A stretch of 64,000 bases of DNA from Terriglobus roseus DSM 18391 (GTDB lineage Bacteria > Acidobacteriota > Terriglobia > Terriglobales > Acidobacteriaceae), in contig NC_018014.1 of assembly GCF_000265425.1 (NCBI RefSeq), positions 434,001-498,000 of the forward strand. The letters run 5' to 3'. Numbering within the stretch: the first letter of the stretch is position 1; each line of letters begins with the position of its first letter. Below are positions 1 to 9,323 of the stretch, piece after piece. The notes beneath the pieces are model-generated. The model did no database searches. It saw only the letters and a list, made by a program, of their open reading frames with translations, and was not told the origin of the DNA. The translations under genes and the position numbers were made by a program.

Positions 1-947
1 TCCGGCGACAGCGCGATGCCCCAGGGCCGCTTGCCCACGGCGACATCGCCCACGGGAGTCTGTGTCTTGGTGTCGATGACGACCACCTTTCCGCCGCGGC
101 CGGTGCTGGTGTACAGCTTGGTCGCGTCCGGGGACATCAGCACGAACATTGGCTTTACCTCGCCCGGCTTGCCCAGTTCGATCGTCTTGGTGATCTTCTT
201 CCTGGCGACGTCGACGACGGTCACGGTGCCATCGTTCTCAGCGTTGATGTAGGCGGTCTTGCTGTCGGGCGTGAAGGCTACGTTGCGCGGGCGGTGGCCG
301 ACCGGGAAAGTGGCCGTGATCTTGCCGCTCTTGGGATCCAGCACGGAGATGTTGCCGCCTGCCTCGGACGTGACGTAGACAAAGCTGCCGTCGGGCGAGG
401 TCTTCACACCCTCAGGCTGCGCGCCCATCTTCTGCGTGGCGTCGATCTTGCCGCTCTCAATGTCGATGATGGAGACGGCGCCCTCATCCTCGTTCGAGAC
501 GTAGAGCTTCTTGCCATCCTTGCTCAGGTCAAAGTTTTCCGGATCGCTGCCGCCCGGGATGGTGCGGACCAGCTTGTTCTGCGCGACATCGAAGACGCCG
601 ATGCCGTCCTTGGAGTGGTCGCTGGGCGGCAGCGTGCTCTCATCCACGCCGGGGCCGCCGATGGGCGTACCGCTGAGCGCGATGTAGAGCGTCTTGCCGT
701 CGGGGCTGGGGTGGATGCCGCGCGGACGGGTGCCGATCTTGAGCTGCTCCAACTGCTTCATCGTGGTCGCGTCAATCACGGTCAGTTCGCCGGAGACCTC
801 GTTCGTCACATAGATGCGCGGCCCCTTGGCCGTCTCCATTGTGGGGCCGGCGGGCGCGGCGGGCGCTTCAGCCTTGGGTGCGGACTTGCATCCGGTGAGG
901 GCGACGAGCAGGCTTGCCGAAAGTACCAGGTGACGCGTGTTCCGCAT
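1..947 (-). CDS. YVTN-repeat beta-propeller lipoprotein (3' end outside window)
   Basis: The gene reads leftwards and runs off the window, so only its first 315 codons are visible. It opens with a lipoprotein signal peptide whose lipobox LTGC puts the lipidated Cys at residue 20, followed by an Ala/Pro-rich linker. The rest consists of about 40-residue repeats of the YVTN type (for example IYVTNEVSGELTVIDATT, LYVSNEDEGAVSIID, VYVTSEAGGNISVLD), which form a surface beta-propeller. Such proteins are common in Acidobacteria; their ligands are generally unknown. About 195 bases separate the start from the next gene upstream, so it probably has its own promoter and is not part of the sugar operon. 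Confidence 0.85.
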   Translation of the reverse strand, partial: MRNTRHLVLSASLLVALTGCKSAPKAEAPAAPAGPTMETAKGPRIYVTNEVSGELTVIDATTMKQLEQLKIGTRPRGIHPSPDGKTLYIALSGTPIGGPGVDESTLPPSDHSKDGIGVFDVAQNKLVRTIPGGSDPENFDLSKDGKKLYVSNEDEGAVSIIDIESGKIDATQKMGAQPEGVKTSPDGSFVYVTSEAGGNISVLDPKSGKITATFPVGHRPRNVAFTPDSKTAYINAENDGTVTVVDVARKKITKTIELGKPGEVKPMFVLMSPDATKLYTSTGRGGKVVVIDTKTQTPVGDVAVGKRPWGIALSP

Positions 948-1141
948 GATCCGTCCTTGTTGAAGCTGTGTGCGCTGATGCGCGTATGCCCGTATTCCGC
1001 GGGCGCCGGATATGTTCAACGTTTCTGTCGTGCCATTTGCGCACATCGACTGAAGCCGTCTGGTCCACCACTACAACGCCGCGATTATAGAAGCCCGCTT
1101 CTACGCTTGGCGACCGAAGCTGCTGGTTGCGAACGCGACTG

Positions 1142-3103
1142 CTAGAACTGCAACTGGTCCACGTTGCTCTTGTCGATCTTCAATGGAACGCCCAGCACGA
1201 TCTCGCTGCCACGCACCTGCAGGTCACCCAGGCGTCCCACATGGACTGTCCTGGCGCCCGGTGCGATCTTGCCCTGCGCCTTCAGCACGCCGGAGTAAAC
1301 CGTCAGATAACCAAGGTCGCGTGTGTTCCAGAGGAAGATGGTCTGGACCGATCCCGCATGAATGTATGCGCGACAGATGGATGGCAACGAGAGCCCGATG
1401 ACATCGACATTCGCACGACCGGACTGGGTAACCGCCTCCGCAGCACCTGGCACCGCAGGTGCGGAGATTGCGATGATCATCTTCACCTGCGGATACGCCT
1501 TCAGGATGGTCTGCGTCGCGTTGAAGGCTTTGTCGCGGTCGTCATCGCTGGGCTGGATGGTCGCGAGTGTCAGGTTCGGATGCGCTGCCGCGATGCGTGC
1601 CTTGATGTTGCGAATCCAGTCGTTCTGATTCTCCGCGCTCAACGCGCCGGTCACGATGGCGTACTGTCCGCCCTCCGGCATCAACCGCGCAGCTTCATCG
1701 GCGAGTGACGTACCGATGCCCTCTGGCGTGGCCTGGTTCAGGAAGTAATCGCGCGCGTCCGTCTGCGCATCGGCGTCCCATGTCAGCACCGGAATGCTGT
1801 GCGCGCGCGCCTTGCGCAGCACCGTGCTAATGCTGCCCTTGTTCTCGACGGCGACCACGATGGCATCGACCTCGCGCGTGATCCAGTTCTCCACCAGTTC
1901 ATTCTGCTGCGATGCGTCGAGGCTTGTGGGACCATCCCAGATCAGGTTGATGTGCAGCTCCTTCGCTGCCTCCTCCGCACCCGCGCGCGCACTGATGAAG
2001 TACGGATCGCCCTTGGCCTTTGGCATCACCGCGATGGTGAGTTGGTTGCCGTTTGCTGTGTTGCCGTGACGCGCATGCAGTGCAACGAAGATGCCTGCAG
2101 CAATCGCGACGATGGCTCCGATTGCGATGAGTGGTTTGCGTCTTGTGACAGCCGTCTCGTCGAGCGGCTGCTTGCCCGCGCGCGCACGCAGTCTGTCCGC
2201 GGAGACGATCAGCAGCAGCAACAGGCCTGTCAGCACGCCGTAGAGCTCCGACGGCAATGCCATCAGGTGCATGCCGTTCTGCAGCACCGACAGGAAAAAG
2301 AGCCCAAGCATCGAGCCGAAGATGCTTCCACGCCCGCCGAAGACGGACGTTCCGCCGAGTACCACTGCGGCGATCGCCTGTAGTTCATAGCCGGTGCCGA
2401 GGTCACTCTTCGCCAGACCGAGATGCGCAACATAGATGATCGCGGCAAGCGATGCGACCAGCCCAGAGAGGACGTAGATCAGCGCCAGCCGCTGCCGCAC
2501 GGGCAGGCCTGCATAGCGCGCGCCCTCTGCATTGAAGCCGATGGCATAGAGGGACCGCCCGACCACCGAGCGATGCAGGAGCACGCCATATGCGGCGACG
2601 ACGAGAAGAAAGATCGGCAGCTGAACCGGTACCACTCGCCAGAAGTAACCCTGGCCGAAGTGGAGAAAGCCGGCAGGATAGCCGGTGAAGCTGACCGCGC
2701 CATGCGTAATGCCTTCGGCGATGCCTCGATAGAGTGAGAACGTGCCCAGCGTCACGATGAGCGCTGGCAGCCGCAAACCCGCGATCAGCGTGGCATTCAG
2801 CGCACCCGCAGCCACGCCCAGCAGCAGCGAGAGCAACACCGCGACGAGGATGGGCAGATGCATCGTCTGTGTCATCACGCCGAAGAGGACGGCGGTGAGG
2901 CCGATGGTGGATCCAACCGAGAGATCGATGCCGCCTGTGATGAGGATGGGCGTGAGCGCAACGGCCAGCAGGCCCAGCTCCACCGAGAAGCGCAGCACCT
3001 CGAAGAAGTTGCCCCATGAGGCGAAGCTCGGCGCGGCCGATGCGAAGAAGGCCACCTCAACGATGAGCGCAATCAGCAGCGCCCACTCACCCACGGAGAG
3101 CAT
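1142..3103 (-). CDS. Fused ABC permease / periplasmic substrate-binding protein (ribose/rhamnose/AI-2 type)
   Basis: A 653-residue protein joining two importer parts. Residues 1-305 are an RbsC/RhaP-type permease with many membrane segments and the motif GGIDLSVGS near residue 57. A further membrane segment (about 324-342) is followed by a periplasmic sugar-binding domain (about 354-645) of the RhaS/LsrB class, with no signal peptide of its own. The extra helix would tether the binding domain on the periplasmic face next to the channel. The ATG at 3103 was chosen because it lies 17 bases after the preceding permease stop; an upstream in-frame start at 3169 would overlap that gene by 50 bases. 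It is the last gene of the operon. The sugar is not determined; rhamnose, fucose or a related deoxysugar is a guess from homology of the family. Confidence 0.85.
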   Translation of the reverse strand: MLSVGEWALLIALIVEVAFFASAAPSFASWGNFFEVLRFSVELGLLAVALTPILITGGIDLSVGSTIGLTAVLFGVMTQTMHLPILVAVLLSLLLGVAAGALNATLIAGLRLPALIVTLGTFSLYRGIAEGITHGAVSFTGYPAGFLHFGQGYFWRVVPVQLPIFLLVVAAYGVLLHRSVVGRSLYAIGFNAEGARYAGLPVRQRLALIYVLSGLVASLAAIIYVAHLGLAKSDLGTGYELQAIAAVVLGGTSVFGGRGSIFGSMLGLFFLSVLQNGMHLMALPSELYGVLTGLLLLLIVSADRLRARAGKQPLDETAVTRRKPLIAIGAIVAIAAGIFVALHARHGNTANGNQLTIAVMPKAKGDPYFISARAGAEEAAKELHINLIWDGPTSLDASQQNELVENWITREVDAIVVAVENKGSISTVLRKARAHSIPVLTWDADAQTDARDYFLNQATPEGIGTSLADEAARLMPEGGQYAIVTGALSAENQNDWIRNIKARIAAAHPNLTLATIQPSDDDRDKAFNATQTILKAYPQVKMIIAISAPAVPGAAEAVTQSGRANVDVIGLSLPSICRAYIHAGSVQTIFLWNTRDLGYLTVYSGVLKAQGKIAPGARTVHVGRLGDLQVRGSEIVLGVPLKIDKSNVDQLQF

Positions 3104-3119
3104 TGGCTTGCGTTGTGCG

Positions 3120-4079
3120 TTATGCGGCAACAGTGGCCTCCACCGCGGTACTGCGCCTGCGGTATGCACTCAACGCATTCGCACTGACGGCCAGCAAAAT
3201 GATCGCGCCCTGCAATGCTTTTTCCCAGTAAGCACTGACGCCCAGGAAGGTAAGTGCAGGACCAATAGTGCCAAGCAGGATGACGCCGAGCACCGTGCCG
3301 GTGATGGTGGCTGCTCCACCCGTAATCGCTGCGCCGCCAACTGCTACGGCTGCGATGACCTTCATCTCAAGGCCAAGGCCGCTGTTGCTTGGCACCTGGT
3401 TGAAGCGCACGGCGTTCAACGTTGCAGCCAGCCCTGTCAGTGCGCCGGTCAGCGTGAAGACTGCGAAGACGACCAGCCGCGTGTTGATACCAAGCTGTGT
3501 CGCCGCTGCTTCATTCGAGCCCGTCGCAAAGACCGCGCGGCCTGCACGCAGATGTTGCAGACCCCATGCGAAGGCCAGCGTCAGCAATACCGTAAGCAGC
3601 AACACCACCAGCGTGTAGGCACGTTGTCCGATGCCGAAACGCAGGAAGCTTGCGGGCAGGTCGCCCACCCACGCGCCCTGCGTTCCCCAGCGCAGACCAT
3701 CGCGCAGAGCGACCATGGTCGCCAGTGTGACGACGATCGATGGAATCTTCAGATAGGCCGTCAATGCGCCGTTCAATGCGCCGCACGCTGCGCCCACGGC
3801 AATCGCAATCAGCAGGAACGCCAGGGATGGCGCACCGGCCCGCGCCGTGAGGCCTGCCACAATGCTGCACAACGCAAAGATCGATCCGACGGAGATATCG
3901 ATCTGCGCCGTGACGATGATCGCCGTCATACCCAGAGCCATCAGCATCACCGGCATATTCGCCAGGAACAGGTCTGCGATGTTATCCGCGGTGAAGAAGC
4001 CGTGTGTCGTCGTGGCCAGCAGCAAAAGCAGCAGGATATTGGTGATGCCAATCGCGATCTCGCGTGTGTACTGCTTCAT
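3120..4079 (-). CDS. ABC transporter permease (BPD_transp_2 / RbsC-RhaP family)
   Basis: Inner-membrane permease of 319 residues with 8-10 hydrophobic segments. The family motif appears as AQIDISVGS near residue 57 and the loop GGAAITGGAATITGTVLG near residue 245, both typical of ribose/rhamnose/autoinducer-2 permeases. Its ATG overlaps the stop of the upstream ATPase gene by four bases (ATGA), a sign of translational coupling. It should pair with the permease half of the downstream fused protein to form a heterodimeric channel, as RhaP/RhaQ and LsrC/LsrD do. Confidence 0.9.
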   Translation of the reverse strand: MKQYTREIAIGITNILLLLLLATTTHGFFTADNIADLFLANMPVMLMALGMTAIIVTAQIDISVGSIFALCSIVAGLTARAGAPSLAFLLIAIAVGAACGALNGALTAYLKIPSIVVTLATMVALRDGLRWGTQGAWVGDLPASFLRFGIGQRAYTLVVLLLTVLLTLAFAWGLQHLRAGRAVFATGSNEAAATQLGINTRLVVFAVFTLTGALTGLAATLNAVRFNQVPSNSGLGLEMKVIAAVAVGGAAITGGAATITGTVLGVILLGTIGPALTFLGVSAYWEKALQGAIILLAVSANALSAYRRRSTAVEATVAA

Positions 4080-5605
4080 GCAGCCGTCTCCACCGTATGC
4101 CCGAAGGCCATGGCCATGATCCGCTCCTGCGTCGCCTGCTCGCGTGCAACAAAACCAACGATGGTGCCTGCATGAAAGACCGCTATGCGATCGCTCATGC
4201 CCATGACTTCCGGTAACTCGGATGAGATCAGAATGACGGCCATGCCTTGTTCTGCAAGTCCCATGATCAGTTCGTGGATTTCCGACTTGGAACCCACATC
4301 GACGCCCTGCGTCGGCTCATCGAGAATCATGATCTTTGGGTGGATCGCAAGCCATCGTGCCAGCGCCACCTTCTGTTGGTTGCCGCCGCTCAGCGTGCCT
4401 GCGGGTGCATGGATGTTAGGTGCCTTGATTCGAAGGCTATCGCGATAGCCGGTTGCAAGTGCATCCTCTTTGTTGCCATCGATCAGCCCGTGCCGCGAGA
4501 CGTCGCGCAGGTCGGCCATCGAGATGTTCTGCGCGATAGGCATGTCCAGCACCACACCATGCTGGCGACGATCTTCCGGCAGATAGGCTATGCCTGCAGC
4601 GATCGCGTCACTCGGGTCGTTAATCCGCGTCGCGGTGCCATAGACATGGATGTCTGTAGACGAAGGCGTCAGGCCGAAGAGTGCTCGCGCAAGTTCCGTG
4701 CGGCCCGACCCGACGAGGCCGGCAAAGCCAAGGATCTCGCCGCTGCGCACGCTGAAGGAGATGTCGTGTAGACCTGTAGAGGGAAGGGATAACCCGCGCA
4801 CTTCGAGCGCAACATCGCCAAGCGGGACATTGCGCTTTGGATAGACGGACGCAACCTCACGGCCCACCATCAACTGAATCAGTTCAGCCTTGTTCACGTC
4901 GCATGCGTCGCACACCGCGATGGTTTCGCCGTCACGCAATACGGTGATGCGGTCGGCGATGGAGAGAATCTCTTCCAGCCGGTGCGAGATGTAGACCATG
5001 GCGACACCGGTCGCACGCAGCTTACGGATCAGCGCGAATAAGTTGTCCGCCTCGCGATCGCTCAGCAGCGCCGTTGGTTCATCCATCAGCAGGATTTTCG
5101 CGTCCGCGCCGATGGCCTTTGCGATTTCGACGATCTGCTGCTCAGCCATGCTCAGCGTGCGAGCAGGCCGCGACGGATCGATATCCGCGCCCATCGATGC
5201 GAGCAGTTCCTTCGCACGTGCGTGGCGCGCCTTCCAGTTCACCGTCCAGCCGCCGCGGCCCTGCTCCAGCGCCAGCGCGATATTCTCTGCAACCGATAAG
5301 TCCGGAAAGATCGACGGCTGCTGATAGATGGCGGCGATGCCGAGCTCGCGCGAGCGGTTGGGATCGTTGTCCTTGATGCGCTCGCCGAAGATATGCAGAT
5401 CGCCGTGGTCTGCCGCGATGGCGCCGGTGATGATCCTGGTCAGCGTCGACTTGCCTGCGCCGTTTTCGCCGATCAGCGCATGCACCTCGCCACGCCGAAG
5501 ATTCAGCGAAGCGGACCGCAGCGCGCGCACGCCCGCATACGACTTCGTCAGCGCAGACGCGCGCAGTACTTCAACGTGTTCGGGGTGCTTAAGTTCAGAA
5601 CTCAT
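4076..5605 (-). CDS. Sugar ABC transporter ATP-binding protein, duplicated cassette (RbsA/RhaT type)
   Basis: A double ATPase of about 509 residues. The first cassette has Walker A GENGAGKST, a signature-like LSMAEQQ and Walker B ILLMDEPTA. The second has the degenerate Walker A GLVGSGRTE, signature LSGGNQQKVALAR and Walker B IMILDEPTQG. This degenerate/intact arrangement is normal for carbohydrate importers of the RbsA/XylG/LsrA class. The ATG at 5605 is preferred because it gives the usual short N-terminus; an in-frame ATG at 5632 is possible and neither has a strong ribosome-binding site. It sits 60 bases after the isomerase gene and overlaps the next permease by four bases. Confidence 0.9.
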   Translation of the reverse strand: MSSELKHPEHVEVLRASALTKSYAGVRALRSASLNLRRGEVHALIGENGAGKSTLTRIITGAIAADHGDLHIFGERIKDNDPNRSRELGIAAIYQQPSIFPDLSVAENIALALEQGRGGWTVNWKARHARAKELLASMGADIDPSRPARTLSMAEQQIVEIAKAIGADAKILLMDEPTALLSDREADNLFALIRKLRATGVAMVYISHRLEEILSIADRITVLRDGETIAVCDACDVNKAELIQLMVGREVASVYPKRNVPLGDVALEVRGLSLPSTGLHDISFSVRSGEILGFAGLVGSGRTELARALFGLTPSSTDIHVYGTATRINDPSDAIAAGIAYLPEDRRQHGVVLDMPIAQNISMADLRDVSRHGLIDGNKEDALATGYRDSLRIKAPNIHAPAGTLSGGNQQKVALARWLAIHPKIMILDEPTQGVDVGSKSEIHELIMGLAEQGMAVILISSELPEVMGMSDRIAVFHAGTIVGFVAREQATQERIMAMAFGHTVETAA

Positions 5606-5665
5606 ACGGAGGCCGGAAACCTGTGCAGCCATCCTAGTGGCTGGTTTCCTTTCCGTCGAGATGGC

Positions 5666-7252
5666 CTAAACAGTCACACCACAAAGATTGACGCGGATGC
5701 CCAGCGCGGCACACATCGCAGCCTTCACCTGAAGGGCGTGCATCGCTTCGTCGCGGCTGCCCGCATAAGCAATGCTGACATGGTTTGCGCGATGCCGTGC
5801 CATGAAGGCATCGCGTCCCACGCCCTCCGTTACCACGCTGACCATGGGCCACTGTTTTGTTACTTCACTCCATCGCGCTTCGGTCTCATCCGCGGGCAGT
5901 GTCACCACCTTCGCCAGGCCCATGTCGATGTGCATCGTGCCTGCCTCAACGAAGACGCGGCTCCACACAATGTCCCCCGGACGGCCGATGCCCTTCAGCG
6001 TGCCGCCGCCAAGCGGGAAGTACATCGGCGGCTGTCGATCGCTCTCAGAGCCTGCATAACCACCGACGAAGTGGCTCGCGGGCGCTGCGCCGCTGATCTG
6101 CCACAGCCATACAAAGTCGTCGCCGAAATCTTTGCCCCACCGAACGTCATGCAGCGTCGTCGATGGATCGAGACCCAGCGCCTTCCACACGCGATTGGTC
6201 ACAACGCCATCCACGCCAGCGCACTCATCCACTTCGTTGAAGTGCGGGAGCGCATCGCTTGCGAAGAGCTCACGACCGTCTTCAGCAAGCACGGGCGGAC
6301 GATCCGGATTGTTCAGCAGACCCTCGACCAGGTCGGAGGCAGGCGCGAGATCTTTCAATCCCTGTTGGTACTGGATGCCAATGCTGTCGCAGCCAAACTC
6401 ATCCGCGATGCGGACGGCGGCGACATACATGCGGCACTGCGACAGAATCTGCGCGTCGGTCAGTTCCGTGGCTTCGTCGGTGCCGGTATTGAACTTCAAT
6501 CCCTTGGCGTCGAGCCATGTGCGCACGGCCTGCGCGTCCGCATCGCGGACGGTGCGCATGCGTGCAAAGAGCGCAGACTGGCTCAGCCGTTCCTTGAAGA
6601 ACCCCGAACGATTCAGCGGCTCGTCATCGATGATGGCGTTGTACATGCCCATGCAGCCTTCATCGAAGACGCCGAGGATGATCTTGCGTGCCAGCAGATC
6701 TGAGGCGAGCTGGCCGCCCAGATTCTTCGCGTCTGCTGAAAGCGCTGATAGTTCCAGCGCGTTCACATGCGACAGGTCGTGCACGAGGGTGCCGGTCTGC
6801 AGCCACTCCCGCAAACCATGCAGGGCGAAGTCGTCGGTAAAGCTTTCGCTCCATAGTGTGGAGAAGGCAACACCGGCCTTCACCAGCGATCCATTCAAGT
6901 TCAGCAGGCCCACCAGGCCAGGCCACTGGCCTGACCAGTTCGCAACCGTCAGGATGGGGCCGCGATGCGATCGCATGCCCGGCAATACATGATGCGTGTA
7001 CTGCCACGCGGCCGTTGCAAAGACCAGCGGAGCATCCGGCGGAATCGTCGCGAAGACATCCATGCCCATGCGCTGGCTGCTGATGAAGCCGTGTCCAAGC
7101 TTTGCGTCGACAGGAAATGCGCGGACGAGCTCATGTCCCTCGTCGGCAAACGCCTTCGTCAGTGCGGCCTCAAGCTGCGCCTGCGCGGGCCAGCAGACTT
7201 CGTTTGCACTCTGGCGAAGATCGCCGCTGGTTACGAGATAGACCTTGCTCAT
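5666..7252 (-). CDS. L-fucose/L-arabinose isomerase family protein
   Basis: A cytosolic protein of 528 residues. Acidic and His motifs of the FucI/AraA fold can be recognised: FDEGCMGMYNA, NEVDECAGVDGVVTNRVW, LHDVRWG and SGAAPASHF. In FucI-type enzymes Glu, Asp and His in such positions bind the catalytic metal and convert an aldose to a ketose. The ATG at 7252 overlaps the stop of the preceding aldolase gene by four bases. Being between an aldolase and a sugar importer, it should act on the imported sugar, but similarity to true L-fucose isomerase is moderate and the substrate cannot be named. No kinase of the classical fucose pathway is in the window. Confidence 0.75.
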   Translation of the reverse strand: MSKVYLVTSGDLRQSANEVCWPAQAQLEAALTKAFADEGHELVRAFPVDAKLGHGFISSQRMGMDVFATIPPDAPLVFATAAWQYTHHVLPGMRSHRGPILTVANWSGQWPGLVGLLNLNGSLVKAGVAFSTLWSESFTDDFALHGLREWLQTGTLVHDLSHVNALELSALSADAKNLGGQLASDLLARKIILGVFDEGCMGMYNAIIDDEPLNRSGFFKERLSQSALFARMRTVRDADAQAVRTWLDAKGLKFNTGTDEATELTDAQILSQCRMYVAAVRIADEFGCDSIGIQYQQGLKDLAPASDLVEGLLNNPDRPPVLAEDGRELFASDALPHFNEVDECAGVDGVVTNRVWKALGLDPSTTLHDVRWGKDFGDDFVWLWQISGAAPASHFVGGYAGSESDRQPPMYFPLGGGTLKGIGRPGDIVWSRVFVEAGTMHIDMGLAKVVTLPADETEARWSEVTKQWPMVSVVTEGVGRDAFMARHRANHVSIAYAGSRDEAMHALQVKAAMCAALGIRVNLCGVTV

Positions 7253-8142
7253 GCCGCACCTGCCTCGGTTGCCTTGTTCATCCAGTCCACGAACCACCCG
7301 CGCAGTTGCGCGGCCTCTTCAGCGCGTTCGGTCGAGAGTGGGAAAGGATAACTCTCGCGCGCGAAGCCGCGTACGGCACTCGTCACTTTCAGACCCCACG
7401 GTGTGGGCAGCGTGCCCAGGTGCTCGATAAAGTCATCCAGCAAATCCTTGTAGCGAGAGAAGTCATCGCCGTTGCCGCCGGTTGCGTACAGCGACGTCAT
7501 CAACTCCGGCAGCGTACACGCAACGCCGGAGACTACGCCATCGCAAAGTCCCTGCTCCATGGCGTCGCACAGGGCACTGTCGTTGCCGATGATGCGCGCC
7601 GCGTCAACCTTCGCGTCCGTCATGGCGCGCACAATGTCCAGCGAGCCACTGCTGTCCTTTACGCCGACGATATTGCTGTAAGCGCCCAGCAGGGACAAGA
7701 CCGTCTCCGGGGTGAGTCCACTGGTGAACTGCGGCAGGTTGTAGAGCAGCACGGGGAGCGAAAGCTCACGCGCGACAGCGATGGTGAAGGCACGCAGGTC
7801 ATCCTGCCGATACGGAAAGAACGACGGCATCGGCAGCAGGACGGCGTCCGCACCGGCATCCGCTGCGGCATGCCCTCGGGCCACGGCACCGGGCACATCG
7901 CACGCACCAATGCCGCACAGGATCTGCGCGTTCGGTGCGGTATCGCGCGCTGCCTTCACAAGCTGTGCAAGTTCTTCCACCCGGCTGACGGTGAATTCAC
8001 CCGTAGCTCCGTTGACGGCGTAGCCGGCCAGCTTGTCTGCGGCGGGCGCAGCAAGTTGCGCGCGAAAGGAGGTTAAATCAAGCTCGCCGCAGGTGCTTCG
8101 GGGCGTAAGGAGAGCGGCATATACGCCGGAAAAGCGAATCAT
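7249..8142 (-). CDS. DHDPS/N-acetylneuraminate-lyase family aldolase
   Basis: A 297-residue class I aldolase of the DapA/NanA superfamily. The three hallmark elements are present: GATGE (residues 45-49) binding the keto-acid carboxylate, the catalytic Tyr in YNLP (134) and the Schiff-base Lys in GVKDSSGS (162). The family includes DapA, sialic acid lyase and 2-keto-3-deoxy sugar-acid aldolases. The location between a sialidase-like gene and an isomerase argues for sugar-acid cleavage rather than lysine synthesis. The start at 8142 has a GAGGA ribosome-binding site; 11 bases separate it from the sialidase-like gene, so the two are surely co-transcribed. Confidence 0.85.
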   Translation of the reverse strand: MIRFSGVYAALLTPRSTCGELDLTSFRAQLAAPAADKLAGYAVNGATGEFTVSRVEELAQLVKAARDTAPNAQILCGIGACDVPGAVARGHAAADAGADAVLLPMPSFFPYRQDDLRAFTIAVARELSLPVLLYNLPQFTSGLTPETVLSLLGAYSNIVGVKDSSGSLDIVRAMTDAKVDAARIIGNDSALCDAMEQGLCDGVVSGVACTLPELMTSLYATGGNGDDFSRYKDLLDDFIEHLGTLPTPWGLKVTSAVRGFARESYPFPLSTERAEEAAQLRGWFVDWMNKATEAGAA

Positions 8143-8153
8143 GGGGAGTTCCT

Positions 8154-9239
8154 CTAGCGGGGAATGGATGCGAGCGGGAAGCTTGCGTATCGAATCGTCT
8201 TGCGCTGCCACGTGTAGGTCATGTGCAGGTTTCCGTCGGTGCCCTGAATCAGCGCGGGATAGGAGAACTCGCCGGGGTTCTCGTTTTCCACGATGGCAAA
8301 GTTGGTGAAGTGCTCGCCGTCTTTGCTCACGGCCAGGTTCAGTGGCGTGCGGCCCGTCGGCGTGTCGTTGTAGAGCAGGACGAATCGGCGATCCTTCAAC
8401 CGCACAATGTCGATACCGGAGTTGGGGTTGGGCACATTCAGCTTGCGGGCATCGCTCCATGTCTTGCCACCATCGGTGGAGTCCGCAACGCAGATCTTGT
8501 TGATCTGGATCGACGATCGCATGTACAGGCGCAGATGCATGCCGGGCTTGCCGTCATTCATGGGGATAACCGTCGGCTGAATCAGGCCGATGGCCTTGTC
8601 CGGATCCAGTGCGGACGCTGGCGCATGTAGGAGCTCCGGAAGGGTGATGGGGCCGGTGCGTGTCCAGGTCATGCCGTTGTCGGTGCTGCGTTCCACCCAT
8701 ACGGACCACGAGTGATAGCTCTCTACCGAACTGCCGCTGACGATGGTGCCATCCGGCGCCACGTAAGGCTTCGCACGGATCGGTCCGTAGACGCCCGCGG
8801 GCAGATGCTCTACCTGCGACCATGTCTTGCCGTCGTCATCGCTGTAGCGCCGCGCGGCAGTCCACTCGGCCGGGTGGGGACCGTACTTGAAGTAGAGCCA
8901 CAGACGACCGGTCTTCGCGTGGAAGAGCACAGGATTCCATGTGGGCGTGCCGGGTTCGCGGGCCATCTCGATCGGCGCAGACCATGCACCGTCCACAGAC
9001 CGGCGCGACATCCAGATGGCCACATCCGGCGCGCCTTCCTTGGTTCCGCCGAACCATGCGGAGAGGAACTCGCCCTTGCCAACTTCCACAATGGTCGATG
9101 CATGCGCTGAAGGAAAGGGGGCGTTCTGGTAGATGAACTGCTTCACCGGTTCCACCGCCTGCGCGCGGCAGAGTACGGCCGCAGGAAGCGTAAGAGAAAG
9201 CAGTATGGCGGTGCTGCGGAGTGCGAGCGAGAGTCTCAT
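8154..9239 (-). CDS. Secreted sialidase-like (BNR/Asp-box) beta-propeller protein
   Basis: A 361-residue exported protein with a cleavable signal peptide ending near LCRAQA. Three Asp boxes are visible (YSDDDGKTW, STDNGMTW, STDGGKTW), as expected for a six-bladed propeller of the BNR_2 (COG4409/COG4692) type. These proteins are annotated as predicted neuraminidases, but the FRIP arginine motif of GH33 sialidases is not evident, so the activity may be on another acidic sugar. Some related propellers are lyases acting on rhamnose-glucuronate linkages. It is the first gene of the leftward operon. The start at 9239 was chosen over 9365 because it begins the signal peptide directly. Confidence 0.75.
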   Translation of the reverse strand: MRLSLALRSTAILLSLTLPAAVLCRAQAVEPVKQFIYQNAPFPSAHASTIVEVGKGEFLSAWFGGTKEGAPDVAIWMSRRSVDGAWSAPIEMAREPGTPTWNPVLFHAKTGRLWLYFKYGPHPAEWTAARRYSDDDGKTWSQVEHLPAGVYGPIRAKPYVAPDGTIVSGSSVESYHSWSVWVERSTDNGMTWTRTGPITLPELLHAPASALDPDKAIGLIQPTVIPMNDGKPGMHLRLYMRSSIQINKICVADSTDGGKTWSDARKLNVPNPNSGIDIVRLKDRRFVLLYNDTPTGRTPLNLAVSKDGEHFTNFAIVENENPGEFSYPALIQGTDGNLHMTYTWQRKTIRYASFPLASIPR

Positions 9240-9268
9240 CGAGGTCGAGACTAGCAAAGGTGTGTAGC

Positions 9269-9282
9269 GTATGTCGACATAC
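9269..9282. promoter_or_regulatory. Candidate operator: perfect 14-bp palindrome GTATGTCGACATAC
   Basis: A perfect palindrome in the 84-base gap between the divergent sialidase-like and GntR-family genes. The core TGTCGACA recurs in the other divergent intergenic region of this locus (11414-11427). FCD-type GntR regulators bind short palindromes of this sort and usually repress adjacent catabolic operons. That the neighbouring GntR protein binds here is inference. Confidence 0.55.
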
Positions 9283-9323
9283 AGCGGGCAATAAATTTCA
9301 CGTGGCTGGATTAGACTTTTCCC

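Noticed and set aside
7249..9239. Classical sialic acid catabolic operon (nanA plus sialidase)
   Set aside because: The aldolase has only superfamily motifs, the propeller lacks an evident FRIP arginine motif, and no NanK, NanE, NagA or NagB gene is present, so the name nanA was not assigned.
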